Source of the DNA: JAJPXC01 sp964510535 | Lineage (GTDB): Bacteria > Bacteroidota > Bacteroidia > Bacteroidales > Muribaculaceae | Direction of reading: 5' to 3' | Assembly (NCBI GenBank): GCA_964510535.1 | Contig: CAZECG010000008.1 | Location: 1 to 64,000 of the forward strand | DNA length: 64,000 bases | In this document: one piece after another, positions 36,100 to 46,174 of the stretch | How the letters are laid out: the number at the start of each line of letters is the position of its first letter | Numbering within the stretch: the first letter of the stretch is position 1 | Position numbers and translations under genes: made by a program | Notes under the pieces: model-generated | Seen by the model: only the letters and a program-made list of their open reading frames with translations | Told to the model about the DNA's origin: nothing | The model's database searches: none

Positions 36100-36141
36100 G
36101 TCGTTTAAAGCAAATTCAGAAGTTAACCAATTTTATCTTAA

Positions 36142-37986
36142 TCATGTGTTTGTTTGACGTTTTATATGCCATATAGTCCCCTCAATCAGTGACACCCACA
36201 CGTCACCTGTAAACGGGTCAATATCAATTCCATTAATTTCTGAGACTCCGATAGGGTAGCTAAACAATATTGAATGGTCTGAAGCACTAATCGCAGTCAG
36301 TATACCTCGACGCGACCCGGAATAAATCACACCATCTGTTTCCGCAACTATACAAGGTGCATGGTCATATCCGATACCCATATCTACAATCCATTTTTCT
36401 GTGAATACGGGAGTGGTTAAGTCTACCGCAACAAGCTCGCCATCCATTGTTTTGGCATAAGCGGTCAGACCATCTTCACTGATTCCAAGACTCTCACGAT
36501 ATTTATGTGAGTTATCCCGCCACAAAGTCTTCCCGCTACTGAGTTCTATGGCAGTCATATAACGGTCGGGCGCAACAATGATTATACGCTCACCATTGCA
36601 AACCGGCACTACGTTTCCCGGGCCAAGCATATTGGCGGGCTTTCCGTTGTCCCATTTCCACCGCAAAGTTCCATGATTCTTATCAAGACAATATAGATGG
36701 GTATCCCATGCTCCGAAAATAAGATTGTCTCTTACAATTATCGGTGAAGCCTGACAGTAGTTGCCGATTGAGTCAAAACTCCATACTAAATTTCCTGATG
36801 CCAAATCCCATTTTTCCATTTTCTTATAACCGCCTTGATAAAGCATTCCATTCTCGACAATCCCATCCGCCACATACGGGCCTACAGATTTGTACTCCGA
36901 CAGTTTGTTCCCATCAGAGCTGTCTGCTACAATCAATCGTTTGTCGGCGGTCGGGATGGCGATACGTCCATTTGACACGGATAGCCTTGAAAACAGCGAA
37001 GCATCCGTCAATATTTCCCAACGACAATTGCCGCTATTTTTAGAGACTGATTTTGCCAATCCCAAAGAATTGCCAAAATAGATGTTATCTGAATCAAAAC
37101 CTAAACGAGTAAAAATAGACGCACTATCAGTCCACACTTTTTCAATAGTCCAGCCTGATGGAATTGAACTGTGCGATGTTTCTTTGGCAATGCTATCCCT
37201 TATTTTGTCGATTGGAGCCTCTGCTCTTGCCGCTACGCCATGGATGCGCTCGGCAGGGAGTCCTAATCTTTTTTGATAAAACAGTACTGAATCTGGGGTT
37301 ACATCCATTATCGTATAACCGAAATCACCGTTTTTTCGGTCAAGAGACCTAACCATCATACACTCGATTCCGCCACAATTATAAGGGGCGTTTTTATGAT
37401 AATGGCCATTAACGTGTATTACAGTGGGATAACACTCCAAAATAGAAGCGTAATCAGCGTAATTGTCCAAATCATTGCTCAATGGGTAATGATTGAACGA
37501 CACGACCTTTTTACCATCAACAGCCCTCTGCGACAATGTTGATGATAGCCAATGGAGGTCTTCTTGCTTTATGTGTCCGTCTCCCATTTTCATATATGGG
37601 CCGCAATTAATGCCAACGATAACCAAGGAGTCAGTCTCGGTGACAAATCGATCGTTGCCCCAAAGCTCTATAAACGTTTTTGTCGCGCTCTGTGACCAAT
37701 TGTTTTCATGGTTACCGGGTAAAATGTAGCTTGGTTTTATGAGGTGGTCAAGTATGCCTTTTACGTTTGTCAATTGCTCATCAGAGCCTTCATTTGTTAA
37801 GTCCCCATTGACGACAACCATGTCCACATCGGATAAACTGTTGATTTCTGCCACGGCTGTTTTCAGCTTTGATTCGCATTCGTTCCCTGGCGTAACATGA
37901 ATGTCACTAAGAATCGCAATGCGTGTCGCACCCGCTAAAAATGAAACGCATAATAACGCCTCGACACATACTACTCTCAAATTCAT
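36142..37986 (-). CDS. Secreted metallophosphoesterase fused to a PQQ-like beta-propeller
   Basis: 614 residues, with a hydrophobic N-terminal signal (VVCVEALLCVSFLAGA). Residues about 22-245 form a calcineurin-like phosphoesterase with all metal motifs: LSDIH, NGDLTNE, LPGNHENN, FNHYPLS and VNGHYHKN. From about 290 to the end, repeated PQQ/WD40-like blades follow (IYFGNSLGLAKS, GMLYQGGYKKMEKWDLASG, NLIFGAWDTHLYCLDKNHG, TAIELSSGKTLWRDNSHKY), making a seven- or eight-blade propeller. It should be periplasmic or outer-surface. The substrate is unknown; a phosphoester or nucleotide is likely, with the propeller as binding or scaffold part. It is monocistronic, ending 95 bases before the efflux operon start. 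Confidence 0.85.
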   Translation of the reverse strand: MNLRVVCVEALLCVSFLAGATRIAILSDIHVTPGNECESKLKTAVAEINSLSDVDMVVVNGDLTNEGSDEQLTNVKGILDHLIKPSYILPGNHENNWSQSATKTFIELWGNDRFVTETDSLVIVGINCGPYMKMGDGHIKQEDLHWLSSTLSQRAVDGKKVVSFNHYPLSNDLDNYADYASILECYPTVIHVNGHYHKNAPYNCGGIECMMVRSLDRKNGDFGYTIMDVTPDSVLFYQKRLGLPAERIHGVAARAEAPIDKIRDSIAKETSHSSIPSGWTIEKVWTDSASIFTRLGFDSDNIYFGNSLGLAKSVSKNSGNCRWEILTDASLFSRLSVSNGRIAIPTADKRLIVADSSDGNKLSEYKSVGPYVADGIVENGMLYQGGYKKMEKWDLASGNLVWSFDSIGNYCQASPIIVRDNLIFGAWDTHLYCLDKNHGTLRWKWDNGKPANMLGPGNVVPVCNGERIIIVAPDRYMTAIELSSGKTLWRDNSHKYRESLGISEDGLTAYAKTMDGELVAVDLTTPVFTEKWIVDMGIGYDHAPCIVAETDGVIYSGSRRGILTAISASDHSILFSYPIGVSEINGIDIDPFTGDVWVSLIEGTIWHIKRQTNT

Positions 37987-38068
37987 AACTGTTCTATATA
38001 TTTTAAACTTGTTTATGGCTTAGTACTGATTGCGTTTAATCAAACAACTTTTAAATCATACCAAAAAA

Positions 38069-38677
38069 CTAATTGACCTGCGGGTTTTGAGGGTGATAGA
38101 GCCAGCCGCGGTAAGGGCGGCCCATTGAACGCACAGTGCGGTGCCAGTAGCCATCATCGCCACCGACAAGCAGGTAACTGATGTCGGGAATCGGAGTGAC
38201 AGCCCACACATTTTTACTTAATTCGCCATCGAGCTGCTCTACGCCCCATCCGCTATAACCGATGAAGAAACGTACGTTCCCATCAATAGGATACCCTGAA
38301 TTGACATAGTCAATCATGACGCCAAAATCTCCTCCAATCCATAACCCCGGAACAATTTCTTTGCTATTAGGTATTAAATTCCCGAGACGATGGATGAAAT
38401 AGAGTCTGTCGCACGATAGCGGGCCTCCGCAAAACACCGTGATGTCCGCCTCTCTGTCAACTGATTCCACAAGCTCACAAAGAGAATAGGCCGTTGGTTT
38501 ATTCAATACAATTCCCATCGCTTCTTGCCGGGGTTCATAATCGACAAGACATATAACAGAATGATTGAAATACTGTTCTTTCAAGAACGGCTCAGAGACG
38601 AGCAATGACCCGCGCCGAGGTGTACCGCTGTCAATTTCGATATTAAAAAGTAATGATTGTAAATCTATCATTTTCAA
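38069..38677 (-). CDS. YqgE/AlgH family protein
   Basis: 202 residues matching the YqgE/AlgH (UPF0301) family: SGTPRRGSLLVSEPFLKEQY near the start, then HSVICLVDYEPRQEAMGIVLNKP split over the conserved strand, CGGPLSCDRLYFIH, and FFIGYSGWGVEQLDGEL. It is cytoplasmic with no known catalytic residues, and its function is unresolved despite wide conservation. It lies 115 bases downstream of rodA on the same strand; cotranscription is possible but not shown. The start is either of two Met codons 6 bases apart. Confidence 0.92.
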   Translation of the reverse strand: MKMIDLQSLLFNIEIDSGTPRRGSLLVSEPFLKEQYFNHSVICLVDYEPRQEAMGIVLNKPTAYSLCELVESVDREADITVFCGGPLSCDRLYFIHRLGNLIPNSKEIVPGLWIGGDFGVMIDYVNSGYPIDGNVRFFIGYSGWGVEQLDGELSKNVWAVTPIPDISYLLVGGDDGYWHRTVRSMGRPYRGWLYHPQNPQVN

Positions 38678-38792
38678 GAGAGAGAGTAATATGTTATGGG
38701 GTTAGATTTTATTATGCACAACTAAGTTAGTGAAAAATATCGGAATACAACGCAAATTTTACCTAAATGTTTAAGCGACGACCCGACTGATT

Positions 38793-40262
38793 CTAAAAAT
38801 TACGAGATTGACCTCTGCGAGCAGCATCTATACGCAGCAAAATGAAAAGTAACAGAGTGAAACCGAGTAGAGACGAACCACCGTAACTGAAAAACGGCAG
38901 CGGGATTCCAATAACAGGGCATAAACCTATGACCATTCCGATGTTGATACAGAAATGGAAAATGAATATGCTTGCCACGCAATAGGCATACACTCGACCA
39001 AATACTGACGGCTGACGTTCTGCGAGACTTATAACGCGAAGTGTTAATATTATGAACAATAACATAACCGTTGTAGTCCCGATAAAACCTTCCTCCTCGC
39101 CGATTGTACAAAAAATGAAGTCAGTATGCTGTTCCGGCACATATTTCAATTTAGTCTGTGTCCCTTTCAAAAATCCTTTCCCGGCAAAACCGCCCGAACC
39201 GATAGCAATTTTAGACTGATTGACATTGTAGCCAGCTTTCCTTAAATCTTGTTCCAACCCAAGGGTAACCTTAATGCGCATCTGTTGGTGGTTTTCAAGC
39301 ACATTATTGAACACATAATTTACCGAAAACAGGAACAATACCGACAGGGCAACGGTGGAAAATGTTATGAGTATTTTCTTGGAGCGAGTCTTAAGGAACT
39401 CTATTATACAATATGTAGATGCAACGCCAATAACCACGCCAAAATACCAGTAACCGGGAATCGCCACCCCACACCAGCAAAGAATTGTCGCAATAACACC
39501 CGTACATACAAACCAAATTAAAACGTTTCGAGCTGCCACTATATTGCGGCAATACACCAAGAGCATCGAAACCGTGGTAATCATTATCATGACGAATACA
39601 GCAAACTCCCCAGTGGTAATTCCCATTGTAAATGTCTCTGAAAATTTAACGGTTACCACGAATATAACAATCGCAAAAGCCGCTGCAAGAAGAACCAACC
39701 CGCTCATGCCTTCGCGATACAACACAAAAAACAATGCGAGGTAAGCCAAAGCCGAGCCGGTTTCACGTTGTGCGAGAATGAGCACGATAGGGAGGAATAT
39801 GACAGCTAACGCCCTGACATAGTTGCCGCCGCTGGCATTTAGAGAGAAATTATATCCACTGAATAGCTTGGCGAGAGCTAACGATGTCGCAAATTTGGCG
39901 AACTCTGCCGGTTGAATCGAAATCGGACCAAGCACAATCCATGATCGCGACCCTTTAATATCGGGAGCGATGAATATCGTGACCACAAGAATGAACACCA
40001 TAGCCACATATATCGGATAAGCGTATGTCTCATACATACGGGCATCTATGAGGAGTAAAACGAATCCGACAGCAAGGCTGACAAAAACCCACCTTATCTG
40101 TTTACCCGAAAACTCATTAAAATCAAATATGCTCGAATTGTCAAAGTCATAACTCGCAGCATAGATGCTTATAGCTCCCGCAATCACGAGAAGCAGATAT
40201 ATGATGACTGTGAACCAGTCGATATTGCGGAATGGCAATTCCTTAATGTTTCTTGACTCCAC
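38793..40262 (-). CDS. rodA: RodA, SEDS peptidoglycan polymerase
   Basis: Glycan-strand polymerase of the elongasome, working with PBP2 in the inner membrane. It is a SEDS protein with about ten hydrophobic helices and the signatures KGSRSWIVLGPISIQPAEFAK split over the conserved loop, ILAQRETGSAL, YVPEQHTDFIF and IPLPFFSYGGSS. The open frame reaches 40352 inside mrdA, but a GTG at 40262 gives a normal 490-residue protein and a 20-base overlap with mrdA. This is my choice; a TTG 24 bases later is the alternative. It has a slightly long loop compared with E. coli RodA (370 aa). Confidence 0.93.
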   Translation of the reverse strand: MESRNIKELPFRNIDWFTVIIYLLLVIAGAISIYAASYDFDNSSIFDFNEFSGKQIRWVFVSLAVGFVLLLIDARMYETYAYPIYVAMVFILVVTIFIAPDIKGSRSWIVLGPISIQPAEFAKFATSLALAKLFSGYNFSLNASGGNYVRALAVIFLPIVLILAQRETGSALAYLALFFVLYREGMSGLVLLAAAFAIVIFVVTVKFSETFTMGITTGEFAVFVMIMITTVSMLLVYCRNIVAARNVLIWFVCTGVIATILCWCGVAIPGYWYFGVVIGVASTYCIIEFLKTRSKKILITFSTVALSVLFLFSVNYVFNNVLENHQQMRIKVTLGLEQDLRKAGYNVNQSKIAIGSGGFAGKGFLKGTQTKLKYVPEQHTDFIFCTIGEEEGFIGTTTVMLLFIILTLRVISLAERQPSVFGRVYAYCVASIFIFHFCINIGMVIGLCPVIGIPLPFFSYGGSSLLGFTLLLFILLRIDAARRGQSRNF

Positions 40263-42108
40263 TGTAAATCTTTGTATTTGATTCCAACATTCGTTGCTCA
40301 AGATATTTGCGTTGTGGTGAAATAGAGCCGGTAAGGTACTTCTCGATGACAAGACTACCTATCGGAACGCCAAATGTGGCACCAAATCCGGCATTCTCGA
40401 CATAGACGCATACCGCAATCTTAGGATTATGGTAAGGTGCAAATCCTATAAATGCCGAATGGTCGCGGCCATGCGGATTCTGAGCCGTACCCGTCTTACC
40501 GCATACCTCGATGCCTGGCAGATTTGCCGAACGGCAAGTACCACCCGTGACGGCCATACGCATTCCCTCTGCGACATCATTGAAATGACGAGCGTCGATG
40601 GTTGGAATACGTTTTTCCAACAAATTAGAAGGCATGACAGTGTCCTCAATCTCTTTAACGACATGGGGAGTAATGAACCATCCTCGGTTCGCAATAGTCG
40701 CACATAGATTGGCTATTTGCAAAGGGGTCGCCAATATCTCACCTTGACCTATGGATACTGATATAATTGTATTGGCGCTCCAATGCCCTTCTCCATATAT
40801 CTTATTGTAGAATTTTGCGTTAGGTATGAAACCGCGACCTTCACTCGGCAAGTCCACTCCCAATCGGTAACCGTAGCCCAACGACACAAGATGCTTTTTC
40901 CATACCTCGAACGCATTAGCCGTGCCGCCATACTTTGACCTTTTGTTATCAATCATCGCTTTAAATCCCCAGCAAAAATATGCGTTGCACGATGTTTGCA
41001 ATGCCGGTTTGAGGTTGATTGGCGACCCATGGGTGTGGCAACCAACTTTAAGACCACCCGAAATGAAACCGTGATAACAGGGGTAAGCCGTCGATAAATT
41101 GACGACATTCTCTTGGAGGAAAATCAGCCCTTGACTTGGCTTGAATGTCGATCCGGGCGGATATGCGCCCATCAGTGCCCGGTCAAACAGCGGCTTCTCG
41201 TGGTCTCTAACCAAGGCGGCGTAATTAGCACCGCGTTGGCGTCCGACGAGTAGCGTCGGGTCGTAAGTGGGGCTTGACACCAATGCTAAAATTTCTCCGG
41301 TCTCAGGCTCAATCGCCACTACGGCTCCGATTTTATTGACCATGAGACTTTCGGCATATTGTTGCAAGTTTAGGTCAAGACTGAGTTTTAGGTTGCGCCC
41401 TGACACCGGTGCGACATCTTTTGCCCCGTTATCGTAACGGCCTTTGATACGGCCATGAGCGTCCCTAATTAATATTTCAACGCCTTTTTCGCCTCTTAGG
41501 TATTGCTCATAGCTTTTCTCAACTCCGAGGTCGCCGCAATAATCCCCGGTTTGGTAGTAAGCGTCGCGAGAAATATCATTGGAAGATACCTCACGAATAT
41601 TACCCAACACGTTGGCTGCAGTCTTATGAGCGTATTGTCTCAGAATCCTTTTTTGAATGAAGAATCCTGGATAACGATAAAGTTTTTCCTGAAGTCGTCC
41701 GTAATCTTCTGCCGACAGATGACTTATTAACCTCTGCGGAGTATATGATGAATACCCCGGATTCATGCGTTTGTCTTTCATATCCGACAGTCTTTTACGC
41801 AGTTGGTCAAGGGTCAAATTCAATGTACGACAAAAATCCAACGTGTCAAGTTCTTTGACATCGCGAGGAATCATCATAACATCATATGCGGGTTGGTTGT
41901 AAACTATAAGTTTACCGTTGCGGTCATAAATAAGTCCCCTTGAGGGGTATTGGGTCTTATTCAAGAACGCATTTATATCAGCGTATTCCTTGTATCGATT
42001 GTCAGCGATTTGAAGGTCATATAATCTCACGACATATATAATCGCTATCAGAATGAGGAAACCGCCAATTACATATTTACGTTTCTCAAGATTATAATCT
42101 TTTCGCAT
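40243..42108 (-). CDS. mrdA: Penicillin-binding protein 2 (peptidoglycan transpeptidase)
   Basis: Class B PBP that cross-links side-wall peptidoglycan with RodA. 621 residues: one N-terminal membrane helix (YVIGGFLILIAIIYVVRLY), the PBP dimerisation or pedestal domain, and the transpeptidase domain with SxxK STFK (Ser320-Lys323), the SCN triad motif in LQTSCNAYF, and KTG in CGKTGTAQ. It overlaps mreD by 17 bases upstream and rodA downstream, so the cluster is tightly coupled. Confidence 0.96.
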   Translation of the reverse strand: MRKDYNLEKRKYVIGGFLILIAIIYVVRLYDLQIADNRYKEYADINAFLNKTQYPSRGLIYDRNGKLIVYNQPAYDVMMIPRDVKELDTLDFCRTLNLTLDQLRKRLSDMKDKRMNPGYSSYTPQRLISHLSAEDYGRLQEKLYRYPGFFIQKRILRQYAHKTAANVLGNIREVSSNDISRDAYYQTGDYCGDLGVEKSYEQYLRGEKGVEILIRDAHGRIKGRYDNGAKDVAPVSGRNLKLSLDLNLQQYAESLMVNKIGAVVAIEPETGEILALVSSPTYDPTLLVGRQRGANYAALVRDHEKPLFDRALMGAYPPGSTFKPSQGLIFLQENVVNLSTAYPCYHGFISGGLKVGCHTHGSPINLKPALQTSCNAYFCWGFKAMIDNKRSKYGGTANAFEVWKKHLVSLGYGYRLGVDLPSEGRGFIPNAKFYNKIYGEGHWSANTIISVSIGQGEILATPLQIANLCATIANRGWFITPHVVKEIEDTVMPSNLLEKRIPTIDARHFNDVAEGMRMAVTGGTCRSANLPGIEVCGKTGTAQNPHGRDHSAFIGFAPYHNPKIAVCVYVENAGFGATFGVPIGSLVIEKYLTGSISPQRKYLEQRMLESNTKIYSGVKKH

Positions 42109-42613
42109 TTCGTCGTATGCTGAGGCAATCTATGCCTAAAATGAGAGAAAATGTCAACACGCTGCTGCCAATAACTCGCGACAGCAATCTGATGGGGTTA
42201 AAGAATGAGAATGACTCTATGGTAAAGTAAAGCACACAATAAATTACTGTCATAGAAATCAGATACTTCATGAATACCGCCAATCCGAGAGATTTTATTG
42301 ATGGCTCAGGGTCGGTCAAATCCTCCTCTCTTGGGAAGTACAGTCTTAGCACAGGCTTTTTCAGCGTGGCGAATATTGTGCAAGCAAGCGCATTCATACC
42401 CTGAGTATCAGAAAAAATATCAATTGTCAATCCCAAGAGAAACGACAATGTAATTGTCCAATTCAGCCCAAGTGTTACAGGCAGTTTTATGATAAAATAG
42501 ATAAATACTAACGGCAAAGCTACACTAAAAAGGAACAGATGGTTAAATATAATCACCTGAGCAGTAACAAGCACTACAAATAATAAGATGAAACCTAATA
42601 TTGATCTGGCCAT
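42092..42613 (-). CDS. mreD: Rod shape-determining protein MreD
   Basis: A 173-residue inner-membrane protein with five or six hydrophobic helices, including LGLTIDIFSDTQGMNALACT, the conserved MreD region. It is a structural partner of MreC in the elongasome. Recognition depends partly on context between mreC (27 bases upstream) and mrdA (17-base overlap), as MreD sequences diverge quickly. Confidence 0.92.
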   Translation of the reverse strand: MARSILGFILLFVVLVTAQVIIFNHLFLFSVALPLVFIYFIIKLPVTLGLNWTITLSFLLGLTIDIFSDTQGMNALACTIFATLKKPVLRLYFPREEDLTDPEPSIKSLGLAVFMKYLISMTVIYCVLYFTIESFSFFNPIRLLSRVIGSSVLTFSLILGIDCLSIRRNAKRL

Positions 42614-42640
42614 TTGGTTTGTAACTATTGCTTTTTACTT

Positions 42641-43501
42641 CTAATTGGTTTTGTTGTCTTCATACAAAGCCTCGGTCTCAACCCTTTCTATCTCCTCTTT
42701 CAAAGCATTTGAGATAATTCTTACCGTGCTTAACTGAGAGAAGTCGGTCAACAGTTTTACGCGAAGCGTGAAGAAGTTGTCGTTAGCGTCCCTGGCTTTG
42801 CCTATAACTATGCCGACCGGAATCCCTTCAGGAAATACTGCCGAATAACCGCTTGTAACAATTGTGTCACCTTGATTGAACACCGTATGCTTAGGCAATT
42901 CCTCTAAAACAGCCTCTTCGTATGTACGCCCATCCCATACCAACGACCCGAAACTATCACTGCCTTTCACCCTGCACGATAGTCTGAAATTAGGATTTAG
43001 CAATGAAATTACACGCGAGCTGTGGGGCGCGACAATATTTACCACACCAACCACGCCGTTTTGGTCCACGACACCCATTTCGGGCTTAACCCCGTCAAGC
43101 TCTCCCTTTTCAATAGTTATGTAATTGTAAGGGCGCGTGATGCTGTTGTTTATAACATGGGCGATAATAAAACTATATGGGTTCAAGACTTCGCTGACAA
43201 CCATAGAATCAGCATAGGATGATTCCCTATACGACCTGAGCTGATGACGTAGTCCGATTACTTCGGCCTCAAGGCTCGCATTTCGTCGCTGCAAGTCCTC
43301 GTTTATATCCCTTAGATGAAAATATGATGTAAAAGCATTGGCTTCCTCATACACAGAGGAAGCCAACTTTCCGGCCGATGTCATATAGACATGGTGATGA
43401 TATGGATTACGATCAAATAATAACACGCAAGAGATGATCACATAGAATGTGAACACAAAAACAGAACTATATCTAACTAAAAAGCTGAATAGACTGCGCA
43501 C
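42641..43501 (-). CDS. mreC: Rod shape-determining protein MreC
   Basis: 286 residues: a short cytoplasmic start, one transmembrane helix (SSVFVFTFYVIISCVLLFD), a coiled coil (about 62-92, LQRRNASLEAEVIGLRHQLR) and the double beta-barrel periplasmic domain with the family motifs INNSITRPYNYITIEKGELDG and GMGV-type loop VKPEMGVVDQNGVVGVV. It bridges the MreB filaments with PBP2. It lies 22 bases after mreB. Confidence 0.95.
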   Translation of the reverse strand: MRSLFSFLVRYSSVFVFTFYVIISCVLLFDRNPYHHHVYMTSAGKLASSVYEEANAFTSYFHLRDINEDLQRRNASLEAEVIGLRHQLRSYRESSYADSMVVSEVLNPYSFIIAHVINNSITRPYNYITIEKGELDGVKPEMGVVDQNGVVGVVNIVAPHSSRVISLLNPNFRLSCRVKGSDSFGSLVWDGRTYEEAVLEELPKHTVFNQGDTIVTSGYSAVFPEGIPVGIVIGKARDANDNFFTLRVKLLTDFSQLSTVRIISNALKEEIERVETEALYEDNKTN

Positions 43502-43523
43502 TGTTCTTTACTCTCTTGATGAA

Positions 43524-44540
43524 TTATCTGATTAGGAATGAGAAATTCTGAATATTTTTCAATGCCACACCAGTACCTTTTGCCACTGCAAGCAATGGGT
43601 CTTCAGCGATGTGGAACTGAATGCCTATTTTATCGGTCAGTCGTTTGTCCAAACCTCTAATTAAAGCACCGCCACCGGCGAGCCATATACCGTTTCTAAC
43701 GATGTCGGCATATAATTCGGGTGGTGTTTGCTCCAATGCGCTCAATACTGCCGCTTCAATCTTTGATATGGATTTTTCTATGCAATGCGAAATTTCCTGA
43801 TATGACACAGGAACTTCCATCGGTAGGGCAGTCATTTGGTTAGGGCCATGTACAATGAAATCCTCTGGCGGATTATCAAGCTCAGTCAATGCAGACCCTA
43901 CATTTATCTTTATCTGTTCAGCTGTACGCTCTCCAACTTTCACATTGTGGGCGCGACGCATATGCGACTGAATGTCATCTGTGAGATCGTCACCGGCAAT
44001 CTGGATGCTCTTGTTGCTAACAATTCCGCCAAGTGAAATAACGGCTATTTCAGTCGTGCCACCGCCTATATCGACAATCATGTTGCCTTCTGCAGCTTCA
44101 ACATCAAGGCCAATTCCGAGAGCAGCCGCCATGGGTTCGTAAATCATATACACATCGCGACCTCCGGCGTGTTCCGATGAGTCGCGAACAGCGCGAATTT
44201 CAACTTCGGTCGACCCTGAAGGTATGCCGACAACCATACGCAATGACGGTGAGAACCAACTTTTGGAACTTGCCTTTTTAACAAGACCGCGAATCATTAG
44301 CTCGGCTGCGTTAAAATCGGCAATAACACCTTTACGCAAAGGACGTACGGTGCGTATATGGTCATTCTCTTTCCCTTGCATCTGTTGAGCCTCTTTTCCG
44401 ACTGCTATTAATTTGTCGGTACGGCGGTCAAGGGCGACAATTGACGGCTCATCAATCACAATTTTCCCATTATGGATGATAATTGTGTTGGCGGTACCAA
44501 GGTCAATTGCTATTTCTTTAGTGAGGGAGAAAAGTCTCAT
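43524..44540 (-). CDS. mreB: Actin-like rod shape protein MreB
   Basis: 338 residues; filament-forming ATPase beneath the inner membrane that positions wall synthesis. Actin-fold motifs are intact: phosphate 1 EIAIDLGTANTIIIHNG, IVALDRRTDKLIAVG, phosphate 2 NMIVDIGGGTTEIAVISLGG, and adenosine GIWLAGGGALIRGLDKRL. It lies 30 bases after purH in the conserved Bacteroidales order purH-mreBCD-mrdA-rodA. Confidence 0.97.
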   Translation of the reverse strand: MRLFSLTKEIAIDLGTANTIIIHNGKIVIDEPSIVALDRRTDKLIAVGKEAQQMQGKENDHIRTVRPLRKGVIADFNAAELMIRGLVKKASSKSWFSPSLRMVVGIPSGSTEVEIRAVRDSSEHAGGRDVYMIYEPMAAALGIGLDVEAAEGNMIVDIGGGTTEIAVISLGGIVSNKSIQIAGDDLTDDIQSHMRRAHNVKVGERTAEQIKINVGSALTELDNPPEDFIVHGPNQMTALPMEVPVSYQEISHCIEKSISKIEAAVLSALEQTPPELYADIVRNGIWLAGGGALIRGLDKRLTDKIGIQFHIAEDPLLAVAKGTGVALKNIQNFSFLIR

Positions 44541-44570
44541 GGGAATAATCGAGTAGGTGGGGTTCTTATA

Positions 44571-46097
44571 TTAATGTTTAAAATGGCGTATACCTGTAGT
44601 AACCATGGCGACACCGTTTGCGTTACAATAGTCAATTGACTCGTTATCGCGAACCGAACCACCGGGTTGAATAACGGCATTGATTCCTGCCTCATGAGCG
44701 ATTTGGACGCAGTCAGGGAAGGGGAAGAATGCGTCTGAGGCCATTACTGCACCGTTAAGATCAAAGCCAAACGATTGAGCTTTTGTAATAGCTTGTCTCA
44801 AGGCATCAACTCGTGATGTTTGGCCGACACCACTGGCACACAACTGACCGTTTTTAGCAAGTACGATGGCATTGCTCTTGCTGTGCTTAACAATTTTGTT
44901 TGCGAAAAGTAAATCAGCTACTTGTTCGGGTGTAACAGTTTTTTCCGTCACTTGAGTGAGATCGTCAGGGGTTTCAACTTTGAGGTCGCGGTCTTGGACT
45001 AAAGCTCCGTTTAGAACCGTGCGGACCTGTTTCTTAGTGGTGTTTTTGATTTTTTGCACTAAGATAATTCGGTTCTTTTTCTGCTCTAAGATTTTCAAGG
45101 CATCCTCATCATATGCGGGTGCGATTACAACTTCAAAGAAAATTTTATTGATTTCTTCAGCAGTCACAGCGTCAATAGTGCGATTAGTTATGAGTACGCC
45201 ACCGAACGCTGAGACCGGATCGCCGGCCAAGGCGTCTTTCCATGCATCTAACACAGTAGAACGGGTGGCGAGTCCACATGCGTTATTGTGCTTCAATACA
45301 GCGAATGTGGGTTCATTAAATTCAGAGATGAGGGACACCGCTGCATCAATGTCGAGAAGATTGTTGTACGAGATTTCTTTGCCGTGGAGCTGGTCGAACA
45401 TTGAGTTGAGGTCTCCGAAGAATACACCTTTCTGGTGGGGGTTTTCACCATATCTCATCGGTTTTGAACTGTCGATTGCCATACGTAATGCCGACGGGGT
45501 TTCGTCTCCATCGAAGTAAGCAAAAATTGAACTGTCGTATGACGACGATACGGCGAACGCTTCTTTGGCAAACCAACGACGCTCGTCTATTGTCGATTGT
45601 GCGCCTTGCTTTTTAAGCAGCTCGGCGAGCGGAGTGTATTGGTCTTTTGACGCGACGATGATAACGTCATTGTAGTTTTTAGCGGCGGCTCTGATGAGCG
45701 ATATTCCGCCTATGTCGATTTTCTCGATAATGTCGGCATCTGATGCGCCTGAGGCCACGGTGTCAACAAACGGATAGAGGTCTACGATGACAAGGTCAAT
45801 CTCGGGAATGTCGTAAGTGGCTATCTGTTCGCGGTCTCCTTGATTTTCGCGGCGGTTAAGGATGCCGCCGAACACTTTGGGGTGAAGGGTTTTGACGCGG
45901 CCTCCAAGTATCGAAGGATAGCCTGTCAAATCTTCGACTGCGTCACAAGGATAACCAAGCGACTCGATGAATGATTTAGTACCACCGGTAGAAAGGAACT
46001 TCACACCGTCTTTATTCAAAAGAGATAAAATCTCGTCAAGCCCGTCTTTGTGAAAAACCGAGATGAGCGCGGTCTTAATTTTTTTTGCGTCAGCCAT
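44571..46097 (-). CDS. purH: Bifunctional AICAR formyltransferase/IMP cyclohydrolase
   Basis: Last two steps of IMP synthesis. 508 residues from the ATG at 46097: N-terminal MGS-like IMP cyclohydrolase domain (TALISVFHKDGLDEI, STGGTKSF, TLHPKVFGGIL), then the AICAR transformylase domain with LRYGENPHQKG (RYGENPHQ signature), KHNNACGLA (catalytic Lys-His) and FPFPDCVQIAHEAG. The open frame begins 7 codons earlier, but MADAKKIKTALISV is the family start. It is the first gene of the cell-shape operon. Confidence 0.97.
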   Translation of the reverse strand: MADAKKIKTALISVFHKDGLDEILSLLNKDGVKFLSTGGTKSFIESLGYPCDAVEDLTGYPSILGGRVKTLHPKVFGGILNRRENQGDREQIATYDIPEIDLVIVDLYPFVDTVASGASDADIIEKIDIGGISLIRAAAKNYNDVIIVASKDQYTPLAELLKKQGAQSTIDERRWFAKEAFAVSSSYDSSIFAYFDGDETPSALRMAIDSSKPMRYGENPHQKGVFFGDLNSMFDQLHGKEISYNNLLDIDAAVSLISEFNEPTFAVLKHNNACGLATRSTVLDAWKDALAGDPVSAFGGVLITNRTIDAVTAEEINKIFFEVVIAPAYDEDALKILEQKKNRIILVQKIKNTTKKQVRTVLNGALVQDRDLKVETPDDLTQVTEKTVTPEQVADLLFANKIVKHSKSNAIVLAKNGQLCASGVGQTSRVDALRQAITKAQSFGFDLNGAVMASDAFFPFPDCVQIAHEAGINAVIQPGGSVRDNESIDYCNANGVAMVTTGIRHFKH

Positions 46098-46128
46098 ATA
46101 TTGTGTTATGATTTTCAAAACTTGGCTG

Positions 46129-46136
46129 CAAATTTA
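46129..46136 (-). promoter_or_regulatory. -7 box of the purH operon
   Basis: TAAATTTG on the minus strand matches TAnnTTTG, 32 bases before the purH ATG. No TTG is seen at the usual spacing. It would drive purH and the cell-shape genes. Confidence 0.4.
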
Positions 46137-46174
46137 CAAAAATTTACGGTCACAGTCGTAATGTTCCATGCTTT

